In this document: in pieces, positions 39,190 through 53,164 of the stretch
How the letters are laid out: the number at the start of each line of letters is the position of its first letter
Numbering within the stretch: the stretch's first letter is position 1
Assembly (NCBI GenBank): GCA_028023455.1
Contig: JAQFVV010000946.1
Span: forward strand, 62,001 to 126,000
Direction of reading: 5' to 3'
DNA length: 64,000 nucleotides
From: Epiperipatus broadwayi
Lineage: Eukaryota; Onychophora; Udeonychophora; Euonychophora; Peripatidae
Notes under the pieces: generated by a model
What the model was told of the DNA's origin: nothing
The model's input: the letters and a program-made list of their open reading frames with translations, nothing else
Database searches by the model: none
Position numbers and translations under genes: made by a program

Positions 39190-39594
39190 AAATAATATTT
39201 ATTTTCAAAGCGCAGATGATTTGAAATTAACTTACGAGAGAGTGCAAGTCTCTCAGCGCTTGTGATTATTAATAGCCAATCAGATCATAAATACTGGGAC
39301 AACGATTTAACAAGAAAAGAGTGGTAACCACTCTTAACTTTACTTGTCTGTCTATATATCCAAGCCAGTCCAAAGTACTTATATCTGAAAGTGTGAATAT
39401 TAAATACCTTCACACACTACTCACTGACTTCAAATTACAAACATACAGCATGAAATCTTTAGATTCACTATGCAGTAGATTATCGATGTTATAAATTGCA
39501 GAAATATATGTAAATAATATTTATTTTCAAAGTGCAGATGATTTGAAATTAACTTACGAGAGAGTGCAAGTCTCTCAGCGCTTGTGATTATTAA
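39190..39594. repeat. Pair of 83-bp direct repeats flanking a 239-bp middle
   Basis: 39190-39272 and 39512-39594 differ at one base (CGCAG against TGCAG). Each holds a hairpin, GAGAGAGTGCAAGTCTCTC. The middle contains a second palindrome, AGAGTGGTAACCACTCT. The layout resembles terminal direct repeats of a tiny element or a short tandem duplication. No protein is encoded. Confidence 0.8.
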
Positions 39595-40278
39595 ATTATT
39601 GAAATAAACTATAATATACAAAATACTAATATATATTGTAACTATCTGGGTTACATGACAGACAGCAACATAGTTGTGTAGAGAGGACAGTTGCTTGCCT
39701 GAAATCTATCAAACCAAGACAGCTATCTTACCTGAATCCCAATCCAAGACAGGTTACTTACCTGAAATTTATAAAATCCCATATCCAGAGAAGACAGATA
39801 AATGTATATACAGTGAGTTGTATTTTTTTAATATTCCTTAAAAAGACATTTTAACTTAGTAACTTAAAGTAAAACAAATAAGTAACTTTTGCTTGAGTTG
39901 AAATTTTAAATAATTTCTTTGGTCTGAAGTGACAGATATATAAAAACAATTTTATTTTTTATTTATTAAAGGGGAAAAAAGCGACATTTTATATTTAGAG
40001 ATCTTGATAATTAAACAACAAGTACATTTCAAACAAAAATTGACTTTATTTAGTTTGAAAAGAAAAAAAAAACAAGCTGTAATAGAATTTGATAACTGAT
40101 TTTAAATTATATCTATATTTTTTTTATACACATGTATGTGTGTGAAATTTTCTTATATTTTCCAAATGGAATTAATTAGGAAAATATAATAATATTATTG
40201 TAACAAATTAAAATAAGATATATATATTATAATAATAATATTACAAATCGATGTCTGTATTTCTTCAAAATAATATAC
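39595..40278. other. No recognised gene
   Basis: Contains short imperfect direct repeats near 39690-39770 (CCAAGACAG...TTACCTGAA, twice), then AT-rich sequence. Confidence 0.4.
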
Positions 40279-41246
40279 GTAAATTTATAAATAAATATTT
40301 AAAAATACAGTAATTAAAAGTTTATAAAAATTATATGTATAACCTTAACTTAGAAGTGCTTTCAACTACCTTGTAGCTTTGTCAACTATTACTTTTAAAA
40401 TGTCAGCTTTCCCATAATTCCACGTCAACTTTCCCATAATTCTGTGATCTTAACGTTTGCTGCTTGCCTATTAATTAAATTATGTTTGTGTTTATATATT
40501 AACATCGCCTCTTTAATTTTTCTTTTATTATTATTTCTTTCAGTTTCCAATATCTTTACGTTATTATAATCAAAATCAAAACCATATATACATGATTTAT
40601 TATGGTCCTAAAAAACAGAACCTGATAAATTATCACTATTTTTAAAATTTTGTTTTGTATTGTGAACCTTTTTAAATAACAATAAGTGCTCTTTTGTTCT
40701 TTTTTCTAATGTGCACCTCGATTCACCTATATATCCATTGCCACACCTACATGTCCATTTGTAAATGATACAATTTTTATTTGTCAATAAAATTTTATCT
40801 TTTGAATTGTTTATTAATTTATTTGATTTTGATGGTGCATAAAATGCAATATCACATATTCCTTTATAAATTTTCTTAATGAAACTTGCCTGTTGATTTG
40901 AAATATATGGTATTGATATCTAAAATTTTTTACTAGAAAAATTAACATTATTATTAATATTTTTATATTTGGAAGTAAAATTTTTAACTGTATAATAAAC
41001 AGACTCATAATTGTATCCAATGTTTAAGAACTCATTACAATAAATTTCTATATTTTTAATTTTATCTGGTGCATATTTACAAAGGTTATCATTTCTAAAT
41101 AAAAAGGATTTCAAACCTGCCATTTTATGTGACATTGGCACTTTTGATTTATATGGAATATATCCTCTTTTTGCTATTGGTTTAAGAGTCATATACTAAT
41201 CCAGTTTATCCTTATTTCTAGTAATCTTAAGATCTAAAAATTGAAC
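40279..41246 (-). mobile_element. Inverted, 5'-truncated copy of the Penelope-like element
   Basis: This 968-bp block is the reverse complement of 42538-43505 with few differences. It covers the end of the RT domain, the GIY-YIG nuclease and the 3' end. At one site (about 41157) it keeps a sense codon (RGYIPYK) where the right-hand copy has a stop, so the two have diverged. Its nuclease frame is broken: the open frame at 40920-41192 ends before the nuclease. A partial inverted copy placed head-on to a longer copy is a known outcome of Penelope retrotransposition. Confidence 0.85.
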
Positions 41247-43505
41247 TGTAAAATGTTGAAAGTTTTTCCAAATTGTTGTCAAATAAAATTTAATATGTCT
41301 TGTAAGTTGTTGTATAATACAATATGCTGTTTAAAAACAAAGGTGCTACATAATATTATTTCTTTGTGTAAATATCTAATCTTTGATAAAAGGCATTATT
41401 TAAAAAGTTTGAATCATTTGATTGATTTGAATAATCGAAATGACTGGTTCAATTTTAAAAGTAGTTCTCAAATGTTTTTTGATCAGTATTATAACAGATT
41501 ATGTAAAACATTTAATAAGAAAATTAACTTTTTGTTTAAGAAAGAATTCAAAAATAAGCTACAAGATAATAACTTTGTTAATTTGGCTGGTGTGGATCTC
41601 GATTTTCAAGAAAAATATATTTTAAATCTAGGTGCAAAATATGTTGGTGGTCAATGGAAAGATCGTGATTTGGAATTGAAGTCTGCTGTTGAAAGTTCCT
41701 TGTGAGTAATTAAATGTGATTCAAAGGTTGTAAACAATTTAGGTAAAAAAGTAAAGGAAGAAAATTTTAAATTTGAAATAAATAATAATTGGAACAAACA
41801 AATTTCTAAATTTAAGAAATTTACATCTGAAAATAATCTCGTATGTATAAAAGAGGATAAAGTTGTACAGATGTGTTTGTTACTAAAATCGGATTATGAA
41901 AATAAAGTTAACACTCAAATGAGTATTCTTAATTTTATAAAGGTTAATAAGGTAAATATTGGAAGTTTACATGTTCAATTTGTTAATAACATTTAAAAAA
42001 AAGCCAAAAATAATGTAATTGATAATTCTACTTATTATAGGATTTATCCCTTGGCTGCAGTATGTCCTAGAATATTTTCAAATATAAAATTGCATAAAGA
42101 AAAAGAACCATTACGATTAATGATTGATTTTGGGGGTGCATTTTATTATGAAACATGTAAATTAATTGAGAAAATGTTGCAGTAATAAGGCATTAAAGTT
42201 AAAAAATGTTAACGTTAAAATAATAAAATTTATTGTTGAAACTTTAAACTTTATTGATAGAAACATTTATGCAATTTTTAAGCACAAATTTTATAAAATA
42301 AATAATGGGTGGCCTATGGGACTTCCTACAGATGCCCAAATATGTAATTTTGTTATATCTACATATGAAGAAAATATTTTTAAAAAGGATCATTATCAGA
42401 AAGATATTATTTTATACAGTTGATATGTTGATGATGTTTTTGTTTGTGGAAAGCCAAATGCTATTAATGATTTGTTTAATGAATTAAATAATATAAAGGG
42501 CTTAAAGTGGATTAAAACAGATGAAAATTCAATGAGTGTTCAATTTTTAGATCTTAAGATTACTAGAAATAAGGATAAACTGGATTAGTATATGACTCTT
42601 AAACCAATAGCAAAAAGAGGATAAATTCCATATAAATCAAAAGTGCCAATGTCACATAAAATGGCAGGTTTGAAATCCTTTTTATTTAGAAATGATAACC
42701 TTTGTAAATATGCATCAGATAAAACTAAAAATATAGAAATTTATTGTAATGAGTTCTTAAACATTGGATACAATTATGAGTCTGTTTATTATACAGTTAA
42801 AAATTTTACTTCCAAATATAAAAATATTAATAATAATGTTAATTTTTCTGGTAAAAAATTTTAGATATCAATACCATATATTTCAAATCAACAGGCAAGT
42901 TTCATTAAGAAAATTTATAAAGGAATATGTGATATTGCATTTTATGCACCACCTACATTAAATAAATTAATAAACAATTCAAAAGATAAAATTTTATTGA
43001 CAAATAAAAATTGTATCATTTACAAATGGACATGTAGGTGTGGCAATGGATATATAGGTGAATCAAGGTGCACATTAGAAAAAAGAACAAAAGAGCACTT
43101 ATTGTTATTTAAAAGGGTTCAAAATACAAAACAAAATTTTAAAAATAGAGATAATTTATCAACTTCTGTTTTTTATGACCATAATAAATCATGTATATAT
43201 GGTTTTGATTTTGATTATAATAACGTAAAAATATTGGAAACTGAAAGAAATAATAACAAAAGAAAAATTAAAGAGGCGATGTTAATATATAAACACAAGC
43301 AGAATTTAATTAATAGGCAAGCAGCAAATGTTAAAATCACAGAATTATGGGAAAGTTGACATGGAATTATGGGAAAGCTGACATTTTAAAAGTAATAGTT
43401 GACAAAGCTACAAGTTAGTTGAAAGCGCTTCTAAGTTACTGTTATACATATAATTTTTATAAACTTTTAATTACTGTATTTTCAAATATTTATTTATAAA
43501 TTTAC
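41247..43505 (+). mobile_element. Penelope-like retroelement (RT plus GIY-YIG), degenerate
   Basis: Fragments of one long frame, broken by several stops, follow the order of Penelope-like polyproteins. These are an N-terminal region (41253-41702), DKVVQMCLLLKSDYENKV (about 41855-41910), CPRIFSNIKLHKEKEPLR (about 42065-42118), NNGWPMGLPTDAQICN (about 42302-42348), the RT catalytic YVDD (42424-42435), FLDLKITR (about 42545) and a GIY-YIG nuclease (42865-43359). The 5' end is cut at the junction with the inverted copy, since the open frame there begins inside junction sequence. In-frame stops at 41703, 41995, 42183, 42421 and 42862 show the copy is dead. The RT would copy the element RNA at a nick made by the nuclease. 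Confidence 0.88.
42865..43359 (+). pseudogene. GIY-YIG endonuclease domain of the Penelope-like element
   Basis: A 165-codon open stretch follows the stop at 42862. It contains CIIYKWTCRCGNGYIGESRC (43012-43071), in which IYKWTC...GYIGES corresponds to the GIY and YIG strands and the two-cysteine spacer (CxC) typical of Penelope nucleases. Then come RTKEHL and a lysine-rich helical end with KIKEAMLIYKHKQNLINRQA. The domain itself is open and well preserved, and the decay lies upstream. No separate start codon or promoter is evident, so it is not a stand-alone gene. Confidence 0.85.
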
Positions 43506-46500
43506 ACACACATATATATATAAAATTTAATCTTTTTTTGTCATTATTGAATATCAATTGAAACATATTAATTGTATATTATAGATCATGCATTGGTGTG
43601 CATATATATGTATACCACCATATAGTAACTTGAATTTTGTATATTAATCACATAATTTTGTAAATCACAAATGTGATAATTTTTTATTATTATATATTAA
43701 TCAAAATCAGAAGACTTAATTTATATGTATAGTCACAGAGACCTTAATTTCATTTCTTTTATTAACTGTTATCTAATAAACTTATTATGTTGTTAAAAAT
43801 TATTCCAATGGTTCTAAATATTTTTAGAATATCTGTTTCCATCATCTCTTAGTTACATACAGTAATAAAGCTTGTGTTCTACTGAGCTAGATTTATGTAT
43901 AACAGCTGATATATAAATGGGGGTGTTTATTTAGTACTTTAGGAGCACTCCAGTATGACATTGTCCTGATTTTGTCATGAGGATTATATTCTTCAAAGCT
44001 CCTGCACTAAATTTTATTTTAGTTTAGTCTTATTAGAAGTTAAGTGTATAGTTGACCAGTGCAAGTGGCCAGAGCATTGATAGTGATCAGCATGTTTTAA
44101 TGTTCCAGCATTATTGTTAAGTTTTTCATTCTTATGTATTCTAATGGATGGGCACTTAGTTGGTGCATCCAAATTAATATTAAAATAATTGCTCCAAGAT
44201 GGCAATAACTCAGTAGTTAACCTGGTCTATAGAAAACCCACTTCCAATCCAGTTACCAGATTGACTGTTGATTTATATTTTTTTTATTGCTCAAATCCAG
44301 TCACAAGATGGACTGTTGATTTATTGTATTGATCTATTTTAATTTTGGTCATTTATAATGATGAATGGTATTATGAGTCATACTTCAAGTTAAAATTAGT
44401 TACTATATTATTAATAAAAAAATTGTAATAAATATACTTTTATTTATTGGGACTTTTGATTTTGCCAAATTTATTTAATTATTTTTAATTTTCTAAAACT
44501 ATAAACAACACATATTATGAACCGCCATATTGTAAGCATATATATATAATGAAGTGAAGATTTTCGTTAGACATAATTTTTTAATTAATATATATTTAAT
44601 CTAGTTTCAACCGTGTATGTGTGTGATTGCTTGATATTACAATAGCAAGGAAAAGCTACTAAGCCACTTTTGCAATCTAGAGATTGTCAGGTGATCTAAA
44701 TAAAACATGAATTATTTTATTAATAACAGTAATTACACATTTAGATTAACCTGAAATTATTTTTATATCTTTTGTCCATAAATATTTTTAGCCGCGCACT
44801 CAAACATATTTATATTACTTATAACAAGAAAGTATTCAAGTTATATTTTATAAATGAATATATAAATTATATTATAAAATAAGAAAATTACATTAGAGAA
44901 AAAGTATTTTTGAAATGGTTGCATTGAAATAAAAACTTCTATCAAAAAAGAAATTGTACGTGATGAAAAATCTGAATACAATATTTTTATTCACATTTCA
45001 TTCTGTTGTATGAAATCAATTTTTAGGCTAACATGTACTTTTAAATTTTCTGGAGAATTTATATAAATGTGTGACACTTATTCATTATATCCACCCCCTT
45101 TCCATACATATATATAAACTATTATAATAATAAAAATAATAAATATAACGGTAATTAAATTAAAGTTATATTTATTATTTTTATGGTTATTAGATATATG
45201 CGATAAAAATAGTATTGAGTAATTAAATAAACTGCAATATTTTTATTACAACAAAAGAAAAGTAGATATACTGGTAAGGAGGACTTTTGCTCGTTAATTT
45301 TTAATTAATAAATGCACGAACAGACAATTTGTATATACAATATATAAATGTATACACACACACATATATATATATATATATGCATAACCACAAGCCTATA
45401 GCCATAATATATCTGAAAATTATCCATATTATTTTCAATTATTTTTTCCTCACGTTGTTAGATGTTTTTAATTTGACAATTTTTAAATGAATTTTTATTT
45501 TTTCCTCATCGATTATACACTATACAAAAAAAAAAAATTAACTAGTTTTTTCTGAAGTTAAATACGTGATTGGCATTTTTAGAATTAATGTTTAAAATAT
45601 GAGATATTAAAAAATTAATGTAGATAAGAATTAACTTTTTGTAAAGAATAATTAATAAAATGAGCATTTTTAACTCAGATCATATTTTCCTTTTGGAATG
45701 TGGTATGCCACATTTCGGATTGTATGCTGATATCAGATTCTTCAAAGTTACTAAGATTTATGTAACCTAAGATTTAGATAAAAGATAGATATTGTAGCAA
45801 GATTATCATTATTGATATGCAGATCAAGATAAATTATATTTTGTAAAAGTTAAAGATTATACAATTCTGAGCTGTTATAAACTTAACTGCCTATAATTTC
45901 AGCTAAAATAAGCTGTGATAACTACACTTTAAAAATATAAGAAAACTCATAAAAAAAACTAAAAAAATAAGCTCAGAATATCATTAACATGCTGTTAATA
46001 ACAAATTTTATACTTTGGGAAACATTTCCCCAGTAATTGATAAAGTATAAAAGAACCAAATCCAAACTGTCAAAAAAATTTGATCTCAAATGAAGTTTGC
46101 ATTGAAAGAAAATTATGGAAAGAACAATATTATATAAAATTGAATCATTGAATATTTGAAGTAGAAGTCAAATAAAATTAAATGCTATTAAAAAAAGTAA
46201 TAAAGTTAAGTAAAAAAAAATAGACATAAGAGAATGAAATAATGTAGAAGTAAAAACATTTAATACAACAACTTCAGAATCTTATTTTATGGCAAAAGAT
46301 GTTTTAGGAAAAAACTGGTATATTAACGATTATACAAATTACATGAATATCCCAACTACAGAGAGTAAGTAAAATAAAATGAAAATTTTATAAAATGTTA
46401 AATAATTGATAATAAAGCAGAATAAAATTAATTAATTTAAAAGTTGAAAATATATCTGTGGCAAGTATAATTGAAAACATATTTATGGATAACTATGGGA

Positions 46501-49500
46501 AAGGTAAAGAAAATTTAATATTGTTTTAATCTCAACTTTTATATTTTCAAAACCTTAATGTTTACTATACATTTCTATATCCTGATTACATAATAATAGT
46601 GATAGAAGTTCAAATATTGTCTCCATGGCGTTTCTTGGCTTGAGAGTAAACCCAGTTCCTGATAAAAATATATGGTTAGAAAAAAAAAGCATACCAATTT
46701 CTTTTAAATTTCAAAAAGAATAGATTCTGATGTTACAAAAACAAATTCAAACTCAATCTGCGAACCAAAGAAATTACGACTTTCAGAAAGAAATATCATG
46801 AAGTTTGAAGATAATCATATTTCAAAAACAATAAGGATAAATATAAAATTCTAGCTAGCTAATGCCGTTATATAATTTTTTTAAAAAATATACAAGGACT
46901 GAATGCCATTCAAACAAAAAAAGCTTAATTAATACATTTTTCAAAAACAGATAAAAAACAATTTAAGTCGAAAATAAAGTATTATTTTTAAAAAATTTAA
47001 AAGATTAAGATAACTTTTCAACTTAATTTTCGATTTATCAATGCTAAGTCAATGATTTAATTTTAAGTGTTAAATTCAAAAAAAGTAATGGAAATATTAT
47101 ACAAAACATTAATACAAGAGATGCCACATAAAAATGTGGACATATATAAAACATAACTTTATGTATAAACTATGAGAAAATTTAAAGTGAATTAAAATAG
47201 GTCATACAAAAATTGGGAAGAAGAAAACACTAGGTGCATAAGAAATTTTTATAGAATTACTTAAAAAGCTGCAGAGAAAATGAAACTTATTACAATTTTA
47301 TGAGAAGAGTTTGGTCAAAAATAGAATAATTGATTTATATTTCCTTTATTTAAAAAAAGTTTCTAAAGAATCATGGCTATAATATTATATGTTTGCAAAA
47401 TACTGCAAAGATAATAGGAAAAATAAAATAGTCTTTCATGGAGCATAAAACAATTTTAATAAGTTTATTTTATTAAAAACAAAACAAGACTGAGAAGTTT
47501 TAATTGTATAAATTAAGTAAGTGTTAAAGTTGATTAACATTTACCCAGCCTATTTAGGTCGAGTATTAGTCAATAGTGGGAATTTGACCTAATCACAATA
47601 GTATAAGTAAAAATTCCAGCTTGTCAAATTAGTGACTCAGAGATTGTAAAAGAAAAAAAATGTTATTAATAAGACGCAAGTTTCATCTCATATAAAGTAT
47701 ATGACACCAATTTGAATGAACAAAAACATTTCTTTTTTAAAAAATTTGTTTTAGTTTTATGCTAAACAATTATTTTAAAATATTACTTGATTATTTATAA
47801 AAGTTTCTGTTAGTTTATTAATTTTATGAAACGCCTTGAAGAATAATAAAATAAACTATCTTTGCTATATGTTAAAAAAAACATTTGATATCCAGCTTCA
47901 GAATCGCGTTCTATGTAATAATAAATTGAATCAAATTTTTATATAATAAGATTACTTAAATGAGAACTTAATTTATATTTAAAGTAAACAAAGCGTAGAT
48001 GCTGCTATGTTGTCATGGAAAAATAAATTTCTATAACCAATTGCCAGAGTAAAGTATAAAAAAGAAATTCAAAATATTATAGTTTGTGGAAGCTATTTCA
48101 AATGAATATAGATTATAGATAACTTCAAAAACAGATAAATTAAATACAAACAGAAAAAAAAAAATTCAAAAGAGTAAAAATTTTTTTTTTTCCATAGACA
48201 TAAGTAAGTCTGTGAAAAAGGCATCACCAGAGATGAACTGTTTCAGATATTAGATAAGAAAAGATGTTTGAAAGTGTAAATATGAAGTACACTATTTATT
48301 TATTTTCAAATATTAAAATATTTCAGTACCATCAACAATGGAATAATTTTTATTTACTTTTAAAATTGTATAATAAAACATTTCATTATTATTACGTTCT
48401 CACCTTTTTAGTAATGTGTCAATTACTCATTGTGTTGAGTATCAAGGGATGAAGAGAGTTTTACTAATCTCTATTTATGAATTTGGTGAAAAAAATTGTT
48501 AAGGGGCTATATTTATTAAAAACATAGATTAATATAATCTAAGCTATTTAATTATAGCTGTTGATTAACTGCAACTCACAAACAGTGTGACTATTGTAAC
48601 TATAGAAAAAAATAATTTAAAAAAAATCTCAAATTTAATTAATGTTAATTTTGGATTACTGGAAAACAGAAATGTCCCTACCTCCATTGCATACTTTTGT
48701 CATTTTGCATGCTATATTTTAACTTCATCTGCCACAAACATTTTTTTCTCATGTCAAGGTCTTGTAAAACGGTAGATTTTAATTATATTATAACATCAAT
48801 GGCATTTTTTCTATAAAAATAATTGATATTGAATCTTTTTACAATGTTTTGCGATAATATTTGTATCATCAATGAAGATATATATTCATCATGAAAAATT
48901 TATAATATGCTCAAATGCTCTCTGAAATTTTCAAAAGTCATATGCTTCACATACTTATTCAGCAATAGATATGTCTTTACAATTTTATAGAAAGCTAAAG
49001 AACAAAAAATAATTTTATGATCTTGCAATTATATTTTTTAACATATTGCAGAGTATTCTTAAACAGTTACTGATATCTTTACTCTTAGAGTTTTAATTCG
49101 ATATAATAAATTTGGCAGAATAGTAATTTTATAGGAATTAAAAAAGATAATTAAATCATCGCAAACTGCCTTAGACAGTGCTTAAGAGTATTTCTTACAT
49201 TGACATATTCAGGCCCATCTTTTTACATAAAACAATTTAAATGTGAAATATTTGGCAAATGCTTTTCTTATCGACTGCATGTCTACACCTAATAATTTAA
49301 ACTTTATTGTAATTTTTCTTTTATTTAATATTTTTCAATTTCATGATATAAAATTGAAACTGTTTTCTATTTACAAATATAAAAAAATAGTATATTCTAT
49401 TTTTAGAATTTATTAAGATAACAAAGTGAGATTAATGATATTAAAATTGTTTTGTAAAATAGTAAGGCTGCCGCTGTGTTATTAATACTTAAGCTACAAG

Positions 49501-49990
49501 CTATATTGACAAAACTGAGAGAAAGATTACATTTATTCCATATGGATAATGTTATTACACTAATAATAATAAAAGCCTGAATTTTACTTTTCAGAGGCTT
49601 AATATAATGTATTAAGTGCTTCAGTAACAATAAATTATGAATAAAAGTTTTGGAATAATAATATTGATTAAGTCAAATTAAAAAAATCAATTGTTATTGA
49701 ATAAAAATGTTTAATCTTAAAAATCAGTATAAAAATCTTTGATCCATTTGCTTTTAAAATAACGATATCTTAAATATTATATTGTAGTTGGAATTACATC
49801 TCCAAGAGGCTGCATATAACATTTTCAAGTTTGTGAGACCATTGCAAGATAAATTACTTTATAGATTTAATTCAGATAACTTAACTTCTTTGCCTCTTAT
49901 TTGAACTTACTTTTACATCTATCTGAAATCTTTTAATTTTTTTAGGATAGTATTTAAAACGTTACTTGCATATTTATCGTCATCCTTTAT
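43506..49990. other. No recognised gene; one unclassified repeat-like patch
   Basis: 43920-44330 is less AT-rich, with a small internal duplication (CCAGTTACCAGATTGACTG, later CCAGTCACAAGATGGACTG), and may be an old repeat. The rest is AT-rich with many stops. Short frames at 44014, 48264, 48587 and 49403 show no recognisable domain. Confidence 0.35.
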
Positions 49991-50029
49991 AGTAAAATAT
50001 CCAGACTAAATTCCGTTTTCTCTTAATGA

Positions 50030-52430
50030 AGCTAAATATTTATTTTTTTATTTTTTGCTTCGATATGAGATTTATATGTATTCAAACTTTTTTGGGTAGT
50101 CTGCACTTTCTATATTGCTCTTACATTAGCTATCCAATATTTTCCTTTCAAGCTCTTAGACATATTTCTTTTTAATATTAAATTATTGCTAATAAAAGAA
50201 CTCCATTCAAATTTTAAATCGACTACTGATTTTATTCATTATGTTTTAATCTTTCAAGGCGCTTAGAGTTATTAATGACTTTTAGTTCATTATTAGCAAT
50301 ATTTATTTTCTTTGTTTCAACAAGCCATAGAGCTATAGAATATTAATCAATCTGATCCCTACCGCCCACTAGTGGGCGTTACAGTCTTTATGGTGGGCGG
50401 TAGGGGTTTTGTCAGACATTGAAGCACTTACTTTTTTTTAAAAATTTAATTGACTTTTAAAAAATTTTTTATAGAGATTTATATGCTTTAGCTTGCTGTA
50501 AATCTGTTTTATAAATTTTATAAAGATACTTCCCTACTTTATAAATCACCATTACTGTGGAACCGGTGGGCGGGTAGAAAATTGTACTACTAACAGAGAT
50601 ACAAAAGTGGACGGTAGGTATAAAATGTTGACTACCCCTGGTTTAGTACCTTTGATATTTTTTTCTAGACCTACTTTCTTATTTTTATCTGGTAATTTTG
50701 ATAAATTTTCGGAGAAATTCTGAATGTCGAATTACAAAATAAGGACCTAGACTAAAAATATAAGCTTTTCAATAATCTTTTGTAGATTCCTATTTAATAC
50801 CTCAAAATACTTCAATAAAAACTCCAAAATGTTTTGCAAAAATCGAATCATATTAACTTAGTTCCTCTTTTTAATAAAAGTGATATTTTTTCTTATTGCA
50901 AAAATATTTTCCCATCAAAATATTATTTTATATTTATATTTTTACTAATCTTCTTAGTCTACCGTCATTGCATTTTGATAATCAACATTTGACAATAGTC
51001 AAAATATACATCTTAATGTCCAAGATTTAATCACAAAATGCTTCAAGCGTTACGTTTATTTTAATTATTTAGAAATTCAAAGTAAAATATTAACTCATTT
51101 TTTTTTGTCTTTTTTCTTCTATTTCTTTTGATAATTGAATGTGATTTATTGTGATAGAATGGACTTTAAATTCAGAAGCCTTCCTGATTATTTTAGATCA
51201 AATTTCTCTGTAGATGAGTTATAATATCTTAATAAAGCTCTTGTGTAGAAATAATAAAAAGTCTAATAGATCAATGATTTCCAATATCTTTTTTACTTGC
51301 TTATCTTAAATATCATTATACTGGATTCTTTTAATCATATATTATGTTTTATTACTTGAATATTTGTACAGATCTTTGCCATTTACTATCTGCATTTTAT
51401 GATGTTATGATAATTTGATCAATTCCTGAAACTTTTTATTTTTTTTGTAAATTTATTAGTAGATCTCATTTTTTATTTAAGGTATTTAGAACTTAGAAAG
51501 ATATAGTTTTTCTTGTTTTATTATTATATGTCTTCGGAAAATTATGCTGCCCACTTTGAAATGTAGTCTTCCCTTTTAATACTTTATTATCAAAACAGTT
51601 TTCCTATATGATTTAGCTTATTAATTAAAAATTACAGTTTCATATGTTATCAGTATTTTTTTCTACAATGGGTATTTAATTCTTCTAAATGGATTTTTAC
51701 ATTTTTCGTTTTTTTTTTTTTATATTTTGCCTTGTCTCAGTAAAATATTTTCTGATAAATTACTACCTTATTATGCAGCAGTTCTTAATAAAATATCAAT
51801 TGTCTTCTTATTTATCTCATTCTAGTCTGAAAAATATTTTCGAAATGTATGAATATTTCAAAACGATTTGCAAGCTCTATAGTAAATTCATCAAAATATT
51901 TTGAGAATAAAATATGAATTATTAATATTATCTTTCTTAATGGCTTTTGTTTTTCTAGTTTTGCATTAACATATATACATAACTCATTAATCGATGATCA
52001 TTCGTTGGATTACTTGAGCACATTGCAATTTTGAAATGTACATTTTCTATTAGTTAAAATATAAATTAACTCTGTTGTATCTTTGTTTATAAGATTCAAT
52101 GTCTATATTCATAGTAGATATTTAAAAAAAAATTATAAAAATGTTGTCTTCTGCAAAAGTTCACAAGTCTATATTCTCTCTCATTTCTGTATCCTTAAAT
52201 AAAGTTTTGCTCATAATTCTAACTTAAAAATATCCACAGTAAATTTCAAACATTATTTGTTGAGATCATTATCTCTAGATAAACTCTATACATTTTTTCC
52301 TTTATCAAATGGAAATTTGTTAGGGCATAAACTTGAATAAATTGGATTAGATATCTTCTGTTGATAGTCAATTATATAGCTCTGTCTAATATATTTTCAA
52401 ATGTCATAATATTTGCTGTGTGCCGTGAAC
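50030..52430 (-). mobile_element. Second copy of the RTE-like LINE, without the satellite insertion
   Basis: It aligns with the LINE at 1740-7350 throughout: TATTGCTCTTACATTAGCTA (about 50115) against the matching piece near 1830, and TGAAATGTACATTTTCTATT (52034) against 6693. Minus-strand remnants include RKASEFKVHSITINHIQLS (about 51130-51190; RT region) and IQVYALTNFH (about 52330; endonuclease, usually QVYAPTS). It is interrupted at about 50345-50650 by a hAT-like element. At 51960-51990 it has GCATTAACATATATACATAA where copy one holds the microsatellite and the 2.6-kb array. The frame at 51689-51904 is spurious. Confidence 0.7.
50345..50650. mobile_element. Probable hAT-type element inserted in the LINE
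   Basis: The right end reads, on the minus strand, CAGGGGTAGTCAACATTTT, a typical hAT terminus. The left end carries a GGGCGGTAGGGATCAG-like sequence and the palindrome CGCCCACTAGTGGGCG. The LINE alignment resumes on both sides. I could not find a clean 8-bp duplication, so the exact left border is uncertain. Confidence 0.5.
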
Positions 52431-53160
52431 AGCAAGTTAATAATTGACGAATGCAGAACTGAGATGGTAAGTTAATAGTTTAATTAAATAACATATAAGA
52501 ATATTTACAAGTATACATAATCTATTTAAGGTGCAAAAAAATATTAAAACATCTTGGTGACTTAAACATAATAAACACTAGTCCTGCTTTTGAACTTACA
52601 GAGGCAGGAGTCTCTGAATTACATAAATACAAGAACACATATCTGGTTCTGGAATTTTATATATCCCTCAAGACTTCGGAAATCACTATAAACTTTACCA
52701 AATATAGCGTTTTTTACATACCTAATATATAACATTTTTTATATACACATAGTATTTTTACATACCTTATCATATATGACATTTTTTATATACACATCGT
52801 ATTTTTTACATACCTTATTATATATGACATTTTTTTACAATTCTCTAACCTTATAAGGCCAGATATGCAACTATATAATGTAACAACATTGCTACACATT
52901 TATAGTTATATTGTACATATTTATTGTTACACAGTTATTTGTATTAACTTTATATATAATTATTTCACACAATTACTATACATAATTATTGTACAAAGTT
53001 ATTATTTTTATTCTACACAATTATTATACATTTATTGTTGCACACACATATATATTTTTTGCTTGACCTTGTACACTGCATCCCTCCCACACTCCAGAAG
53101 TATGGTTCTTCACATAATATAATTTTTGAGATGAGCTGAAGAGTTTTTTTTTATGGGTAC
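52431..53160. repeat. AT-rich stretch with a 48-bp minisatellite
   Basis: Three units of about 48 bp (TTTTTACATACCT...TATATGACATTTTTTATATACACAT) run from about 52708 to 52837. They are followed by degenerate TTATTGTACACA-like repeats to about 53050. The 85-codon frame at 52865-53122 lies in these repeats and is not a gene. Confidence 0.6.
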
Positions 53161-53164
53161 TGGC

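Noticed and set aside
41241-41252. Start of the first Penelope frame
   Set aside because: The frame opens with TTG inside the junction with the inverted copy. It is a truncated 5' end and not a real start.
40370-43440. Hammerhead motif in the terminal parts of this Penelope element
   Set aside because: I searched by eye for CUGANGA...GAAA in both arms and found none. The ribozyme link rests on other loci.
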